A stretch of 64,000 nt of DNA from JAGVSR01 sp963825555. Its GTDB lineage: Bacteria; Pseudomonadota; Alphaproteobacteria; Rhizobiales; Hyphomicrobiaceae. This document shows positions 1-11,500 of the stretch, piece after piece. The position numbers were made by a program, and so were the translations under genes. The stretch is from the NCBI GenBank assembly GCA_963825555.1, contig CAWGTZ010000015.1, forward strand, positions 62,001-126,000, in the 5' to 3' direction. Every line of letters starts with the position of its first letter. Within the stretch, counting starts at the first letter, position 1. Below the pieces are notes generated by a model. It was not told the origin of the DNA. It searched no databases and was given only the letters and a program-made list of their open reading frames with translations.

Positions 1-433
1 GGATGTATTCGAGCACGATCTCGCCATGCTGATTGCGCCCCGTGGAGCGCACGTAAACCGTGCCGGTTTCCTTGTTGGAATTCTCCTTGAGACCGATGAC
101 CTCCGAGATCGTAGACAGTGTATCGCCGGGATAAGCGGGCTTCAGAAAGCGACCGCTCGCATAGCCCAGGTTGGCGATCGCATTGAGCGAAATGTCGGGG
201 ACGGTCTTGCCGAAGACGATATGGAATGTGAGCAGATCGTCGAGGGGTGCGCGCGGATATCCGATGGCCTTGGCAAAGGTATCCGAACAGTTCACAGCGA
301 AGCGCGGACCATACAGGCTCATGTAGACCGCCGCATCGCCTTCCGTCACCGTGCGCGGGGTGGCGTGGGTCAGGATCTGGCCGTACTTGTAATCCTCGAA
401 GAAGTTACCGGGGTTCGTCTTGGTCGTGGTCAT
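1..433 (-). CDS. mch: Mesaconyl-CoA hydratase (MaoC-like), 3' end cut off
   Basis: The 144 visible N-terminal residues read as a MaoC/hot-dog-fold dehydratase of the mesaconyl-CoA (beta-methylmalyl-CoA) hydratase type. The N-terminal KTNPGNFFEDY and the segment FHIVFGKTVPDISLNAIANL match, from memory, the Rhodobacter enzyme. It interconverts mesaconyl-C1-CoA and beta-methylmalyl-CoA in the ethylmalonyl-CoA pathway of acetyl-CoA assimilation. The ATG at 433 follows a purine-rich GGAAAAAGG. The gene runs out of the window, so its length and C-terminus are unknown. A malyl-CoA family gene lies just upstream on the same strand, which supports the pathway assignment. Confidence 0.8.
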   Translation of the reverse strand, partial: MTTTKTNPGNFFEDYKYGQILTHATPRTVTEGDAAVYMSLYGPRFAVNCSDTFAKAIGYPRAPLDDLLTFHIVFGKTVPDISLNAIANLGYASGRFLKPAYPGDTLSTISEVIGLKENSNKETGTVYVRSTGRNQHGEIVLEYI

Positions 434-584
434 GGCGGCGCGCCTTTTTCCGGAACGTCGTTGGATCGGCTGAAAACAAGGAATTGTTTGCGGATTAGTC
501 GGTCCCGCGCACCCTGTCGACCCCCAAAGCCGGCCAGACATGGCGCTAGGCGCGTGCCGATCGTCGCAGCGCGACGGATGGGCC

Positions 585-1475
585 TCAGAACCAGTCGTCG
601 ATTTCCCGGACAGCGTGGGCGATGGCCGCCGTGCGCCGGGCCATGACGAGATGCAAGCGCTCAACCATCTTGCCCTCCACCGTGATAACGCCCTTCTGCG
701 CGTTCACAGGCTGCGAGAACGCCTCGATGATCTTGCGCGACCAGGCAACTTCTTCGTCGGTCGGACTGAAGACCTCGTTGCACGGCCCGACCTGCGAGGG
801 ATGGATCAGCGTCTTGCCATCCATGCCGAGGGTCCGCCCATGCTCGCATTCGGCGCGGAAACCGGCTTCGTCACGGTAATCATTGTAGACACCGTCGATG
901 ATGTCGAGGCCATAGGCGCGGGCGGCCACGACAGTCAGTGCCAGCCAGGGCACGATCGCGAACCGGTCATGGAGCGCGCGGGCGCGCGATTCCTTCAACA
1001 GGTCGTTGGTGCCGAGCACGAGGCACTCCAGACGGTTCTCGGGATCCATGGCGACGGCGGCAATCTCGCGCGCGTTCAGGATGGCCTGGGGGGTCTCCAT
1101 CATGGCCCACAAGCGCGTCTTCTCCGCCGCGTTGACGGATTTCAGTATCTTCGCAGAACTGATGATGTCGCCGGGATGGGCAACCTTGGGGATCAGGATC
1201 GCATCCGGGGCCGCTTCGGCCGCCGCCAACAGATCCGCCGTTCCCCAGATGGTTTCCAGCGCATTGGTTCGGATCACGAGTTCGCGCCGGCCGTAGCCCC
1301 CCTCCTTGACCGCAGCGCAAACGCGCTCCCGAGCCAAGACCTTGGCTTCCGGGGCAACGGAATCCTCCAGATCCAGGATAACGGCGTCGGCAGGCAGAGA
1401 CTTGGCCTTCTCAAGCGCCCGGTCGTTGGCTCCTGGCATATAGAGAACGCTGCGGCGCGGACGAATATTGGACAT
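585..1475 (-). CDS. HpcH/HpaI aldolase family, malyl-CoA thioesterase/lyase-like (CitE-like)
   Basis: This 296-residue protein has the CitE/HpcH TIM-barrel signatures RRSVLYMPGANDRALEKA near the N-terminus, then ILDLEDSVAP (metal and substrate binding) and IPKV. The N-terminus resembles the (3S)-malyl-CoA thioesterase Mcl2 group more than Mcl1, as far as I can judge by eye. Known members cleave malyl-CoA or beta-methylmalyl-CoA or hydrolyse malyl-CoA. The adjacent mesaconyl-CoA hydratase gene makes a role in the ethylmalonyl-CoA pathway likely. I chose the ATG at 1475 because AAGGAC precedes it and the family motif starts five residues later; an in-frame codon at 1517 would add 14 unconserved residues. 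Mcl1-like lyase or another CitE-like activity is not excluded. Confidence 0.8.
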   Translation of the reverse strand: MSNIRPRRSVLYMPGANDRALEKAKSLPADAVILDLEDSVAPEAKVLARERVCAAVKEGGYGRRELVIRTNALETIWGTADLLAAAEAAPDAILIPKVAHPGDIISSAKILKSVNAAEKTRLWAMMETPQAILNAREIAAVAMDPENRLECLVLGTNDLLKESRARALHDRFAIVPWLALTVVAARAYGLDIIDGVYNDYRDEAGFRAECEHGRTLGMDGKTLIHPSQVGPCNEVFSPTDEEVAWSRKIIEAFSQPVNAQKGVITVEGKMVERLHLVMARRTAAIAHAVREIDDWF

Positions 1476-1589
1476 TATCAAGTCCTTGTTCGAGGACGAA
1501 GAAATTGTGCGGCGCAATATACTGCGCCACGTCCGCGTTCACAAATCGACGTTGGACGAATAGTCTCGTTCGACATCCGGGAACCCGAG

Positions 1590-2423
1590 GTGTACTTGGC
1601 ACGAATTGTCGCACTCTCCTCATTCGTCGCCCGGGGCCACATTGGCCTTGGCGCACTCGTCCCTGTGCTCGACGTTCTCGGACATGAGGTGGCAGCACTT
1701 CCAACGGTAATGCTCTCGAACCATGCGGGGCTCCCGCACGTGGCAGGGACGCGAACTTCTGCCGCCGCACTTCAAAGCATGGCCGATGCCCTGGAGGCGA
1801 ACGGCTGGATGAACGATGTCGGTGCGGTCGTTACGGGCTATCTGCCGGAAGCCGAACACGTCGCTTTCGCCGCGTCCTTGATTGCACGTGTGCGTGCCCA
1901 CGCCCCTGGCGCGATAATCGTCTGCGATCCGATCCTGGGCGACGCACCAAAGGGGCTCTATATCCCGATGGAAACGGCGACGTTGCTCAAGGATACCCTT
2001 GTCCCGTTGGCCGACGTTCTCACTCCCAATGCCTTCGAACTGTCCTGGCTGACAGACCGGCCGGTGCGCGATCCGCGAGAGGCTGTCCTGGCCGCCCGTT
2101 GCCTGAAACCATCCGTCATTTTTGTAACCTCCGTTCCCGTTACGCCCGACCGCGTTGCCACGGTTCTTGTAGAGCCCGGCGAAGCGTCTGCCGCGACCAC
2201 GCCGGTGCGCACGGGCGTGCCGCACGGTACAGGCGACCTCCTCGCGGGCCTCCTGACCGGTGCGCTGGCTCTGGGCGCGGCCCCGAAGGTGGCGCTGGCG
2301 CAATCGGCCGCGAGCGTCGATGCGGTCATTCGAGCCAGTCTCGACCGCACCGATCTCGCATCCGCCGGCACGCTCTTTCGCCTTGCTGAGATCTGCCCGC
2401 TGCAGCTCGAGACGCTCGATTAA
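1590..2423 (+). CDS. pdxY: Pyridoxal kinase (PdxY-type, ribokinase-like)
   Basis: This ~277-residue kinase phosphorylates pyridoxal to PLP in vitamin B6 salvage. Visible features are the N-terminal substrate region (SSFVARGHIGL, normally SSHVxxGxVGN), VCDPILGD, TPNAFEL, and the C-terminal anion-hole motif GTGD (HGTGDLLAGLLTG) with the catalytic Asp. The reading frame stays open far upstream, but that part is antisense to the malyl-CoA gene and shows no family similarity. The start is uncertain: GTG at 1590 (used here) or TTG at 1596, which has CGAGG five bases before it. It is divergent from the malyl-CoA gene. Confidence 0.85.
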   Translation: MYLARIVALSSFVARGHIGLGALVPVLDVLGHEVAALPTVMLSNHAGLPHVAGTRTSAAALQSMADALEANGWMNDVGAVVTGYLPEAEHVAFAASLIARVRAHAPGAIIVCDPILGDAPKGLYIPMETATLLKDTLVPLADVLTPNAFELSWLTDRPVRDPREAVLAARCLKPSVIFVTSVPVTPDRVATVLVEPGEASAATTPVRTGVPHGTGDLLAGLLTGALALGAAPKVALAQSAASVDAVIRASLDRTDLASAGTLFRLAEICPLQLETLD

Positions 2424-2531
2424 CCGCCTGCACGGCGACGTCGCTTGACAATTCACTGCCACAAGCGAAAACCGGCTGACTGTGCATGAAGCCTCGCGAT
2501 CCAGCGCAGCCATCACGAAAAAGGTCCTTCG

Positions 2532-3170
2532 ATGTCCTCCTTTCCCGAGAAGCTCACCGACCGTTATCGCCGCTTCAAGCACCGCATCTACGTGCCCAAT
2601 GCCGACCAGTACGAGGAACTCGCAACCTTCGGCCAAAGCCCGGAGATCATGGTCATCTCCTGCTGCGACAGCCGCGTTGATCCCGAAACGATCTTCAACG
2701 CCATGCCAGGCGAGCTGTTCGTCGTACGCAACGTCGCCAATCTCATCCCACCCTATGAAACGGGCGGGCGCTATCACGGTGTGAGCGCGGCCATCGAGTT
2801 CGCGGTCTTGAACCTGCGCGTCAAGCATCTCCTCGTCATGGGCCACTCCGGGTGCGGCGGCGTGAAGGCCGCACTCGACCAGGCGGCTGCCATTCAGACC
2901 GAAGCGATGTTCATCTCGCGCTGGATGTCGATGCTCGATGACGCCCGCCTTTCGGTCCTGGCATCTCACCAGACCAAGACGCAGGACGAGAAGCTCGACG
3001 CTCTCGAGAAGGAAGGCGTCAAGACGTCAATCAAGAATTTGCGGACATTTCCATTCGTGCGCGACCGGGAAGAAAAGGGCAAGCTGAGCCTTCACGGCGC
3101 GCATTTCGAAATCAAGACGGGCACGCTCGCAACGCTCAATCACTCGCGCGGGCAATTCCTGCCGCTCTGA
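2532..3170 (+). CDS. Beta-class carbonic anhydrase
   Basis: A 212-residue beta carbonic anhydrase that hydrates CO2 to bicarbonate. The zinc ligands are visible: C44-x-D46-x-R48 (CCDSR), then H105 and C108 in GHSGCGG. Length is normal for the family. The ATG at 2532 is preceded by AAAGG nine bases upstream. In an organism that likely carboxylates through the ethylmalonyl-CoA pathway, a bicarbonate supply role is plausible, but the gene is not obviously in an operon with its neighbours. Its end faces the end of ccmG 13 bases away. Confidence 0.93.
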   Translation: MSSFPEKLTDRYRRFKHRIYVPNADQYEELATFGQSPEIMVISCCDSRVDPETIFNAMPGELFVVRNVANLIPPYETGGRYHGVSAAIEFAVLNLRVKHLLVMGHSGCGGVKAALDQAAAIQTEAMFISRWMSMLDDARLSVLASHQTKTQDEKLDALEKEGVKTSIKNLRTFPFVRDREEKGKLSLHGAHFEIKTGTLATLNHSRGQFLPL

Positions 3171-3183
3171 CCGCACCGCCGGA

Positions 3184-3804
3184 CTACTCGGCGGCAACCG
3201 AGCCCGTGGCGGCCGCCGCCTTGAGTGCCGGCAAAAGGTTGTCCCGCATGCTCTGGTGCGTAATCGGTCCGACGTGCTTGTAGGCGATCTCTCCACGCCC
3301 ATTGATCACGAACGTCTCTGGCATCCCGTAAACGCCCCACTCAATCGCACCGCGCCCTTTCGGATCGACGCCCATGGCCGCGAATGGATTGCCGTACCGG
3401 CCGAGGAAGCGGCGCGCGGCTTCTGGCTTATCTTTGTAGTTCACACCATAGAGCTTCACGCCCGAATTCTCGGCCAACTCCACGAGGAGTGGATGTTCGG
3501 CGATACAGGGCGCACACCAGGACGCCCAGAAATTGACGATAGTCACGTCGCCTTTTGAAAGTTCGGCCGCCGAAAAGCCGGGCACGGGCCCCTGGGGTCG
3601 CGACAGCCCTTCCAGGGCTGCAAAGTCGACAGCGGGGACAGGACGTCCGATCAGGGCCGAGGGAAGCTTGGAAGGATCGCCCGAGTTGAGCGCGATGCCG
3701 AACATGCCCGCCACGCCGAGAAAGATGGCGAGCGGAACATAAACCCAGCCTCTGCTCTTGCGCTCCGGGCTGGAACCCGGCGTCGTTTCGGATTGAACAG
3801 TCAT
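3184..3804 (-). CDS. ccmG: Cytochrome c maturation thioredoxin CcmG/DsbE
   Basis: A 206-residue membrane-anchored periplasmic thiol:disulfide oxidoreductase that keeps apocytochrome c (or CcmH) cysteines reduced before haem attachment. There is one N-terminal membrane anchor at about residues 20-38, and a thioredoxin fold with WASWCAPC (C97, C100) and the cis-proline segment YGMPETF. I start at ATG 3804 because AAGGA lies 11 bases upstream; an ATG at 3816 overlaps the ccmD stop and has no room for a ribosome site. It is the last gene of ccmA-B-C-D-G. No ccmEFH genes are in this window. Confidence 0.92.
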   Translation of the reverse strand: MTVQSETTPGSSPERKSRGWVYVPLAIFLGVAGMFGIALNSGDPSKLPSALIGRPVPAVDFAALEGLSRPQGPVPGFSAAELSKGDVTIVNFWASWCAPCIAEHPLLVELAENSGVKLYGVNYKDKPEAARRFLGRYGNPFAAMGVDPKGRGAIEWGVYGMPETFVINGRGEIAYKHVGPITHQSMRDNLLPALKAAAATGSVAAE

Positions 3805-3808
3805 CTCG

Positions 3809-3994
3809 TCAGGCATCCTTCTGAGGTGCTGCCGAACGCTGCGCACGGCGAGAAACGCCCCGCGCCTCGAGTTCGGCGAGCTTGGCCTTCAGACGCGATC
3901 CGTCCCAGACAAGCCACAGGATCAGAGCGGCCAGAACGCCCCCGTATATGACATACGAAGCCCAGATAAAGGCCGCGTGCGGTCCAAGGTCCAT
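3809..3994 (-). CDS. ccmD: Haem exporter subunit CcmD
   Basis: A 61-residue single-span membrane protein. The start MDLGPHAAFIWASY and the hydrophobic helix that follows (about residues 8-30), then a short charged tail, are typical of CcmD, which stabilises the CcmABC complex and helps release holo-CcmE. It lies five bases after ccmC and its stop is four bases before the ccmG start, so the genes are very probably translated together. Such small genes are often missed; position and composition make this one convincing. Confidence 0.88.
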   Translation of the reverse strand: MDLGPHAAFIWASYVIYGGVLAALILWLVWDGSRLKAKLAELEARGVSRRAQRSAAPQKDA

Positions 3995-3999
3995 GCGTC

Positions 4000-4779
4000 C
4001 TACTCCGCCGCTGCCGACGCGGAAACGGTCCGCGCACGATCCACTTCGGCCATGGTCAGCGACTTCAACCGCCGCCGGAGAATCTCATTCCTCATGCCCT
4101 TCATATGCAGAGTGAAGAAGAGAAGTGAAAAGCCGATCGCGCTGTAGACGAGCGGTATCAAGAGATCGTTATGGATCGTCGGTCCGTCCATGCGGATGAC
4201 GCTCGCGGGCTGGTGCAGCGTGTTCCACCAGTCGACCGAGAACTTGATGATCGGCAGAATCGTCACGCCAACCAGACCCAGTACGGCGCAAAGCTTGCCC
4301 GCCAGCGCCTCGTCTTCTATGGCCGATCGCAGCGCCATCAGGCCGAGATAGAGAAAGAGCAGGATCAGCATCGAGGTCAACCGCGCGTCCCAGACCCAGT
4401 AGGTGCCCCACATGGGCTTGCCCCACAGCGAGCCGGTCACGAGCGCCAGAAAGGTGAAGGCCGCGCCGAGCGGCGCCGCCGCCTTGGCCGACACGTCGGC
4501 AAGGGGATGACGGAACACCAGATAGCCGAAGCTCGAGATCGCAATCAGTGCGTAGCCCATCATCCCGAGCCAGGCGGCAGGGACGTGGATGAACATGATC
4601 TTGACCGTCTCACCCTGTTGGTAGTCCGGCGGCGCGACGAAGAAGGCCAGATAGAGCGCATACACGATCAAGGCGGCGGCCGCGCCCGCGAGCCACGGCA
4701 GGATGCGCCGCGACAGGTCCATGAACCGCGTCGGATTGGCAAGCCGCTGAGTGAGAGATTGCTGCGTCATGTGGCTCAT
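4000..4779 (-). CDS. ccmC: Haem exporter membrane protein CcmC
   Basis: A 259-residue inner-membrane protein with about six helices that loads haem onto CcmE. The tryptophan-rich haem-handling motif WGTYWVWDARLTS is clear, and HVPAAW carries the first conserved external histidine. Two starts are possible, ATG 4779 or ATG 4770 (MTQQSL); both precede the same conserved protein. It lies between ccmB and ccmD in the maturation operon. Confidence 0.95.
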   Translation of the reverse strand: MSHMTQQSLTQRLANPTRFMDLSRRILPWLAGAAAALIVYALYLAFFVAPPDYQQGETVKIMFIHVPAAWLGMMGYALIAISSFGYLVFRHPLADVSAKAAAPLGAAFTFLALVTGSLWGKPMWGTYWVWDARLTSMLILLFLYLGLMALRSAIEDEALAGKLCAVLGLVGVTILPIIKFSVDWWNTLHQPASVIRMDGPTIHNDLLIPLVYSAIGFSLLFFTLHMKGMRNEILRRRLKSLTMAEVDRARTVSASAAAE

Positions 4780-4823
4780 CTAATTACTTCCGGCCTCAGG
4801 TGCAATCGAGGCCGTGTACCGGG

Positions 4824-5492
4824 TCATTGTGTCTGGAAGCGGATCGCTGCCGCGGCGGCCAACGGGCCAATCACCAGTGAAAACAGCGAAATTGCCAGCA
4901 GAATAAGAAACGAAGCGGTGAACCCGGACGGACCACCAGTCGCCGCCGCGATGGCCGTAATTCCGAAGATCAGAGTTGGAACGTAGAGCGGAAGGACCAG
5001 GAGGGCGAGCAGAAGACCGCCCCGGCGCGCCCGAAGCGTCAGAGCCGCACCCACCGCCCCGAGGAAGCTGATCGCAGGGGTGCCGGCGAGCATCGTAGCC
5101 ACCAACACCGGATAGGCCGCAAGGTCGAGATTAAGCAGGATACCGAGGACCGGGGCCAATAGAGCGAGAGGGATGCCGGTGGAGATCCAGTGAGCCAGCG
5201 CCTTGGCCGCCGTGGCGAGTTCCAGGGGGAGGTCGCCCGTGGCAATGACCTCCAGGGACCCGTCCTCGTCGTCCGCCTCGAAGATCCGGGGCAGGGAGAG
5301 CAGGGCGGCCAGGAGCAGGGCGATCCAGAGTACGCCGGGGGCGATCCGCGTCAGCAGATTGAGGTCCGGGCCAAGCCCCAAGGGCATCAGCGCCACGACG
5401 ACCAGATAGAATCCGAGCGCGGTGCCCACTGCGCCGCCCTCGCGGACCTGGAGCAGGAGATCGCGCTTCAGAAGCGTGAGAAACCCGCTCAT
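4824..5492 (-). CDS. ccmB: Haem exporter membrane protein CcmB
   Basis: A 222-residue membrane protein with about six hydrophobic helices. The N-terminal LLKRDLLLQVREGGA and the cytoplasmic loop with FEADDEDGSLE are typical CcmB features. It is the permease-like partner of the CcmA ATPase in the CcmABCD complex that releases holo-CcmE. Its ATG overlaps the ccmA stop by four bases (ATGA), indicating coupled translation. Confidence 0.95.
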   Translation of the reverse strand: MSGFLTLLKRDLLLQVREGGAVGTALGFYLVVVALMPLGLGPDLNLLTRIAPGVLWIALLLAALLSLPRIFEADDEDGSLEVIATGDLPLELATAAKALAHWISTGIPLALLAPVLGILLNLDLAAYPVLVATMLAGTPAISFLGAVGAALTLRARRGGLLLALLVLPLYVPTLIFGITAIAAATGGPSGFTASFLILLAISLFSLVIGPLAAAAAIRFQTQ

Positions 5493-6142
5493 GCCGCCTC
5501 CGGCCGTGTAACGCCGATCTCGAGCCGACGCTCAGTGGCCAGGCCCAGAGGAATATGCGTCGCCGCAAGCACGAGGCCACCAGCCTCGACATGTGCTCCG
5601 ATGCGCTTGGCCAGGAGATCCACCGAAGCCGCATCGAGCGACACGGTCGGCTCATCCAGCAGCCAGATCGGCCTGGGCGTCGCCACCAGCCGCGCCAAGC
5701 AAGCGCGACGCTTTTGTCCCGCCGAGAGATACCCGGCTGGAATCATGGCGAGCGGCACCAGATCAAACGCCGCGAGCGCCTCGTCAATGCTGGCTTTGCT
5801 CCCAGAGCCCAGATAGTCCGCCCAGAAACGGAGATTTTCTTCCACCGTCAGACTGGGTTTCAGCGCATTCAGATGTCCGACGTAATGCGCCTGCGATGCG
5901 AGTTCGCGTTCTCCATCACCGCCCGTGAGCACAATGCTCCCCGAAGCGGGCCGGATAAGGCCAGCCACAGTGCGGATAATTGTTGTCTTGCCTGCTCCGT
6001 TCGGCCCCACGAGCACGACGGCCTCGCCCGCGCCCACCGTAAGCGACAGGCCATCGACCACGCGCCGCATACCGCGTTCAACGACGAGATTTTCGATGGT
6101 CAGCAGCACGGGTGAACTTCCGTCGAAGGAAACCCTTCGCAT
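5489..6142 (-). CDS. ccmA: Haem exporter ATPase CcmA
   Basis: A 217-residue ABC ATPase. Walker A is GPNGAGKT, the signature is LSAGQKRR (CcmA commonly has this variant rather than LSGGQ), Walker B is PIWLLDEP, and the switch histidine is in AATHIPL. It energises release of haem-loaded CcmE. It is the first gene of the leftward ccm operon and is divergent from aconitase; the 213-bp gap between them must contain both promoters. The first ten or so residues are not conserved, so the true start may be slightly downstream of ATG 6142. Confidence 0.94.
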   Translation of the reverse strand: MRRVSFDGSSPVLLTIENLVVERGMRRVVDGLSLTVGAGEAVVLVGPNGAGKTTIIRTVAGLIRPASGSIVLTGGDGERELASQAHYVGHLNALKPSLTVEENLRFWADYLGSGSKASIDEALAAFDLVPLAMIPAGYLSAGQKRRACLARLVATPRPIWLLDEPTVSLDAASVDLLAKRIGAHVEAGGLVLAATHIPLGLATERRLEIGVTRPEAA

Positions 6143-6355
6143 TGCACTAAAGAGAGGCGGATTGCCGCAAAATCACCCGCGCGCGGTGACTGGTTCTCTC
6201 CGGTTTGCGCCTATATAAAAGGCTTGCTCACGATTTCGCCAGTGCAAAAACGGGCTCTGCGCTCATGGCCAGGGCGAACCGTCGAGCCGTGAGGACGGTC
6301 ACCGCGCCCTCGCGACCCCATCCCTTTCCGAAAAGCTTTCCGAGGAGAAAGAATT

Positions 6356-9073
<2,718 letters not shown>

Positions 9074-9110
9074 GCGGCTCGAAACACGGCATCATCGGAA
9101 CAAACAAACC

Positions 9111-9142
9111 GGGCGTGAGGCTTCCCTCACGCCCTTTCTTTT
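9111..9142 (+). terminator. Rho-independent terminator after acnA
   Basis: Ten perfect base pairs (GGGCGTGAGG with CCTCACGCCC), loop CTTC, then TTTCTTTT. It lies 38 bases after the aconitase stop and 22 bases before the end of the convergent M3 peptidase gene. Confidence 0.93.
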
Positions 9143-9163
9143 CCTAATGATCCATCGTGAATA

Positions 9164-11203
9164 TCACCCACCGAACCCACGCTTCTTGAGAAGGCTCTCC
9201 ACTTCCGGAGGGCGGCCGCGAAAGGCGACGTAGGCTTCCAGCGGATCGCGGCGGTTGCCGGCGGAATAGACATGCTCCTTGAGGCGCCGGGCTGTCTTCT
9301 TGTCGTAGATGTCGCCCGCTTCCTCGAAGGCGGCGAAGGCGTCGGCGTCCATCACCTCCGACCACAGGTAGCTGTAGTAGCCCGCCGCATAGCCGCCCAT
9401 GATGTGCTGGAAGTGGGGAATGCGGTGACGCATCACGACCTCGCGCGGCATGCCGAGCCGCTCCAGCGCCGCCGTCTCGAACACGCCGACATCGAGCCCG
9501 TCCGCGCTTTCGAGCGCATGCAGATCCATGTCGACCAGTGCCGACGCGATGTATTCCACCGTTGCGAAGCCCTGGTTGAAGGTCCGCGCCGCCGTCATGC
9601 GCTTGATAAGGCTGTCGGGGATGGGCTTGCCCGTCTTGTAATGGGTCGCGAATTTCTTCAGCACCTCCGGCCGCGTCAGCCAGTGCTCGTAGAGCTGCGA
9701 GGGCAGCTCCACGAAATCGCGCGAGACACTCGTGCCCGCAAGCGACGGATAGGTCACGTCCGACAACAGGCCATGCAGCCCGTGCCCGAATTCGTGGAAC
9801 AGCGTCCGCGCATCGTCGATGGAAAGCAGCGTCGGCTGGCCTTCGGCGCCGCGTGCGAAGTTCAGAACGTTGACGACGATGGGCCGCTGGCCACGGCCGA
9901 GCTTATGCTGACCTCGGAAGCTCGACATCCATGCGCCCGAACGCTTCGAAGGCCGCGCGAAATAATCGCCGAGGAAAACACCGACGTGTTCGCCGGCCTT
10001 CGTCGTCACTTCCCACGCGCGTACATCGGGATGATAGACGGGAGCATCCTTCAACTCCTTGAACTTCAGCCCGAAGAGGCGCGAGGCGGTATCGAAAGCC
10101 GCCGTGATCATCGCGTCGAGCTGGAGATAGGGGCGGATCTCGCTCTCATCCAGATCGTAGCGCGCCTTGCGTTCCTTCTCCGCCAGATAGCGCCAGTCCC
10201 AGGCCTCGAGGCGATAGTTGCCGCCTTCCTTACGGGCGAGCGCCGTCAGCGCGGAGCGCTCCTCATCGACGCGATCCAAGGCCGCCGACCAGACACGTTC
10301 GAGGAGATCTCGCACAGCCTCGGGCGTCTTCGCCATCGTGTCGTCGAGCCTGTAGGCGGCGAACGTGCGGTAGCCCATGAGCTTGGCCAGTTCCGCGCGC
10401 AGCTTCACGATCTCGGCGACGATCTTGCGGTTGTCCGTCTTGCCACCGTTCTCGCCGCGCCGGATCCACGCCTTGAACGCCTCTTCGCGCAGATCGCGCC
10501 GGGCCGAGAACTGCAGGAACGGCTCGATGCTGGAGCGCGAGAGCGTAATGATATAGCGGGCGGGGCTCTTCAGGTCTGCCGCCGTGCGCGCCGCGGCGTC
10601 CCTGACGCCTTGCGGCAGGCCGGCAAGATCCGCTTCGCCATCGAGTGCCAGCCGCCAGGATTGCTCGTCGGCCAGCACGTTCTGACCGAACGCCGTCATG
10701 AGTTCGGCAAGACGCGTATTGATCTCTGCGACGCGCTTGCGGGACTTGGCGTCGAGCCGCGCACCGGCGCGCACAAATGTCGTGGTGGTGCGCTCCAAAA
10801 GGCGCAGTTGCTCGGCATCGAGCTTTAGACGATCGCGGCGCTCGTAAAGATCCTCGATCCGGCGGAAGAGCTTCTGGTCGAGCTGGATCGCATTCCAGTG
10901 CTCGGCCAGAACGGGCGCTATCTTGCGCTCGATCTCCTGCAACTCCGCGCTCGTGTCCGAACTCGCCAGGTTGAAGAAGACATCCGCCACGCGATCGAGC
11001 GCCGCGCCAGTTTTCTCCAGCGCGACAATCGTATTAGCGAAAGTGGGCTTGGCAGGATTGGCGCCGATAGCCGCGATCTCCTGGCGATGGCGGGCCAAGG
11101 CCTCCTTGAACGCGGGGCCGTAGTCGGCGGGCCGGATGCAGTCGAATGGCGGCAGGCCGAAGGGCGTGCGCCAGGCAGTGAGCAGCGGATTGGTCTTGGT
11201 CAT
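9164..11203 (-). CDS. dcp: M3 family oligopeptidase (dipeptidyl carboxypeptidase/oligopeptidase A type)
   Basis: A 679-residue cytoplasmic zinc metallopeptidase. The M3 zinc motif is HEFGHGLHG (H470, E471, H474), followed by the third-ligand helix. The segment FVELPSQLYEHW is typical of the Dcp/OpdA branch. No signal peptide is visible. It degrades short peptides, so a role in peptide recycling is likely. The length matches Dcp (about 680). Dcp and PrlC/OpdA are hard to separate by eye; the symbol is tentative. Confidence 0.9.
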   Translation of the reverse strand: MTKTNPLLTAWRTPFGLPPFDCIRPADYGPAFKEALARHRQEIAAIGANPAKPTFANTIVALEKTGAALDRVADVFFNLASSDTSAELQEIERKIAPVLAEHWNAIQLDQKLFRRIEDLYERRDRLKLDAEQLRLLERTTTTFVRAGARLDAKSRKRVAEINTRLAELMTAFGQNVLADEQSWRLALDGEADLAGLPQGVRDAAARTAADLKSPARYIITLSRSSIEPFLQFSARRDLREEAFKAWIRRGENGGKTDNRKIVAEIVKLRAELAKLMGYRTFAAYRLDDTMAKTPEAVRDLLERVWSAALDRVDEERSALTALARKEGGNYRLEAWDWRYLAEKERKARYDLDESEIRPYLQLDAMITAAFDTASRLFGLKFKELKDAPVYHPDVRAWEVTTKAGEHVGVFLGDYFARPSKRSGAWMSSFRGQHKLGRGQRPIVVNVLNFARGAEGQPTLLSIDDARTLFHEFGHGLHGLLSDVTYPSLAGTSVSRDFVELPSQLYEHWLTRPEVLKKFATHYKTGKPIPDSLIKRMTAARTFNQGFATVEYIASALVDMDLHALESADGLDVGVFETAALERLGMPREVVMRHRIPHFQHIMGGYAAGYYSYLWSEVMDADAFAAFEEAGDIYDKKTARRLKEHVYSAGNRRDPLEAYVAFRGRPPEVESLLKKRGFGG

Positions 11204-11285
11204 CGGCAGATCATGTCCCGGTCGGCGCCCGCCATCGGGCGCTCCATGGCGCGTATCATACCGCGACCCAGGACATAAAGAAGAT

Positions 11286-11500
11286 CGAGGACCGGCGGGG
11301 GTTTGCCGGTCCTCGTTCCATGCTTGCAGGGTAGGACACTTGGGAGAGGTGCCTTATGGGGTCCGGCCGCTCGCCGCCGCCCTGGCGGCTGGGGGGCTGA
11401 AAGACCAGAGCGGAGGGCAGAGCACTGCCGAACCCCTTAGGCAACGATGAGAGAGTGCCCCCGCAATGCGGCGCCCTTTGGCCCTGATTGGGGCCCTTCG
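11286..11500 (-). ncRNA. Rod-shaped structured RNA candidate, 6S-like
   Basis: The 409-bp gap between the M3 peptidase and the DUF2794 gene has no credible gene but folds as one long hairpin. A closing stem pairs 11322-11340 with 11454-11469. A small internal bubble lies at about 11341-11347 opposite 11446-11453. An upper stem pairs 11348-11362 (with GTGCCT and GGGG) to 11431-11445 (CCCC and AGGCAA). The apical part has CCGCTC/GAGCGG and GCCGCC/GGCGGC. Rod plus central bubble at about 150-200 nt is the architecture of 6S RNA. The strand is chosen because an 11-bp stem (CGAGGACCGGC) at 11286-11315 is followed, on the minus strand, by TCTTCTTT. The family assignment is inference; the bubble is smaller than usual for 6S. 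Confidence 0.42.

Noticed and set aside
540..1589. Plus-strand open frame that joins onto the pyridoxal kinase frame
   Set aside because: It is antisense to the malyl-CoA family gene, has no kinase similarity, and the kinase has its own start near 1590.
9272..10828. 518-codon plus-strand open frame
   Set aside because: It is the antisense of the M3 peptidase; its Arg/His/Ala-rich composition is typical of a shadow in GC-rich DNA.
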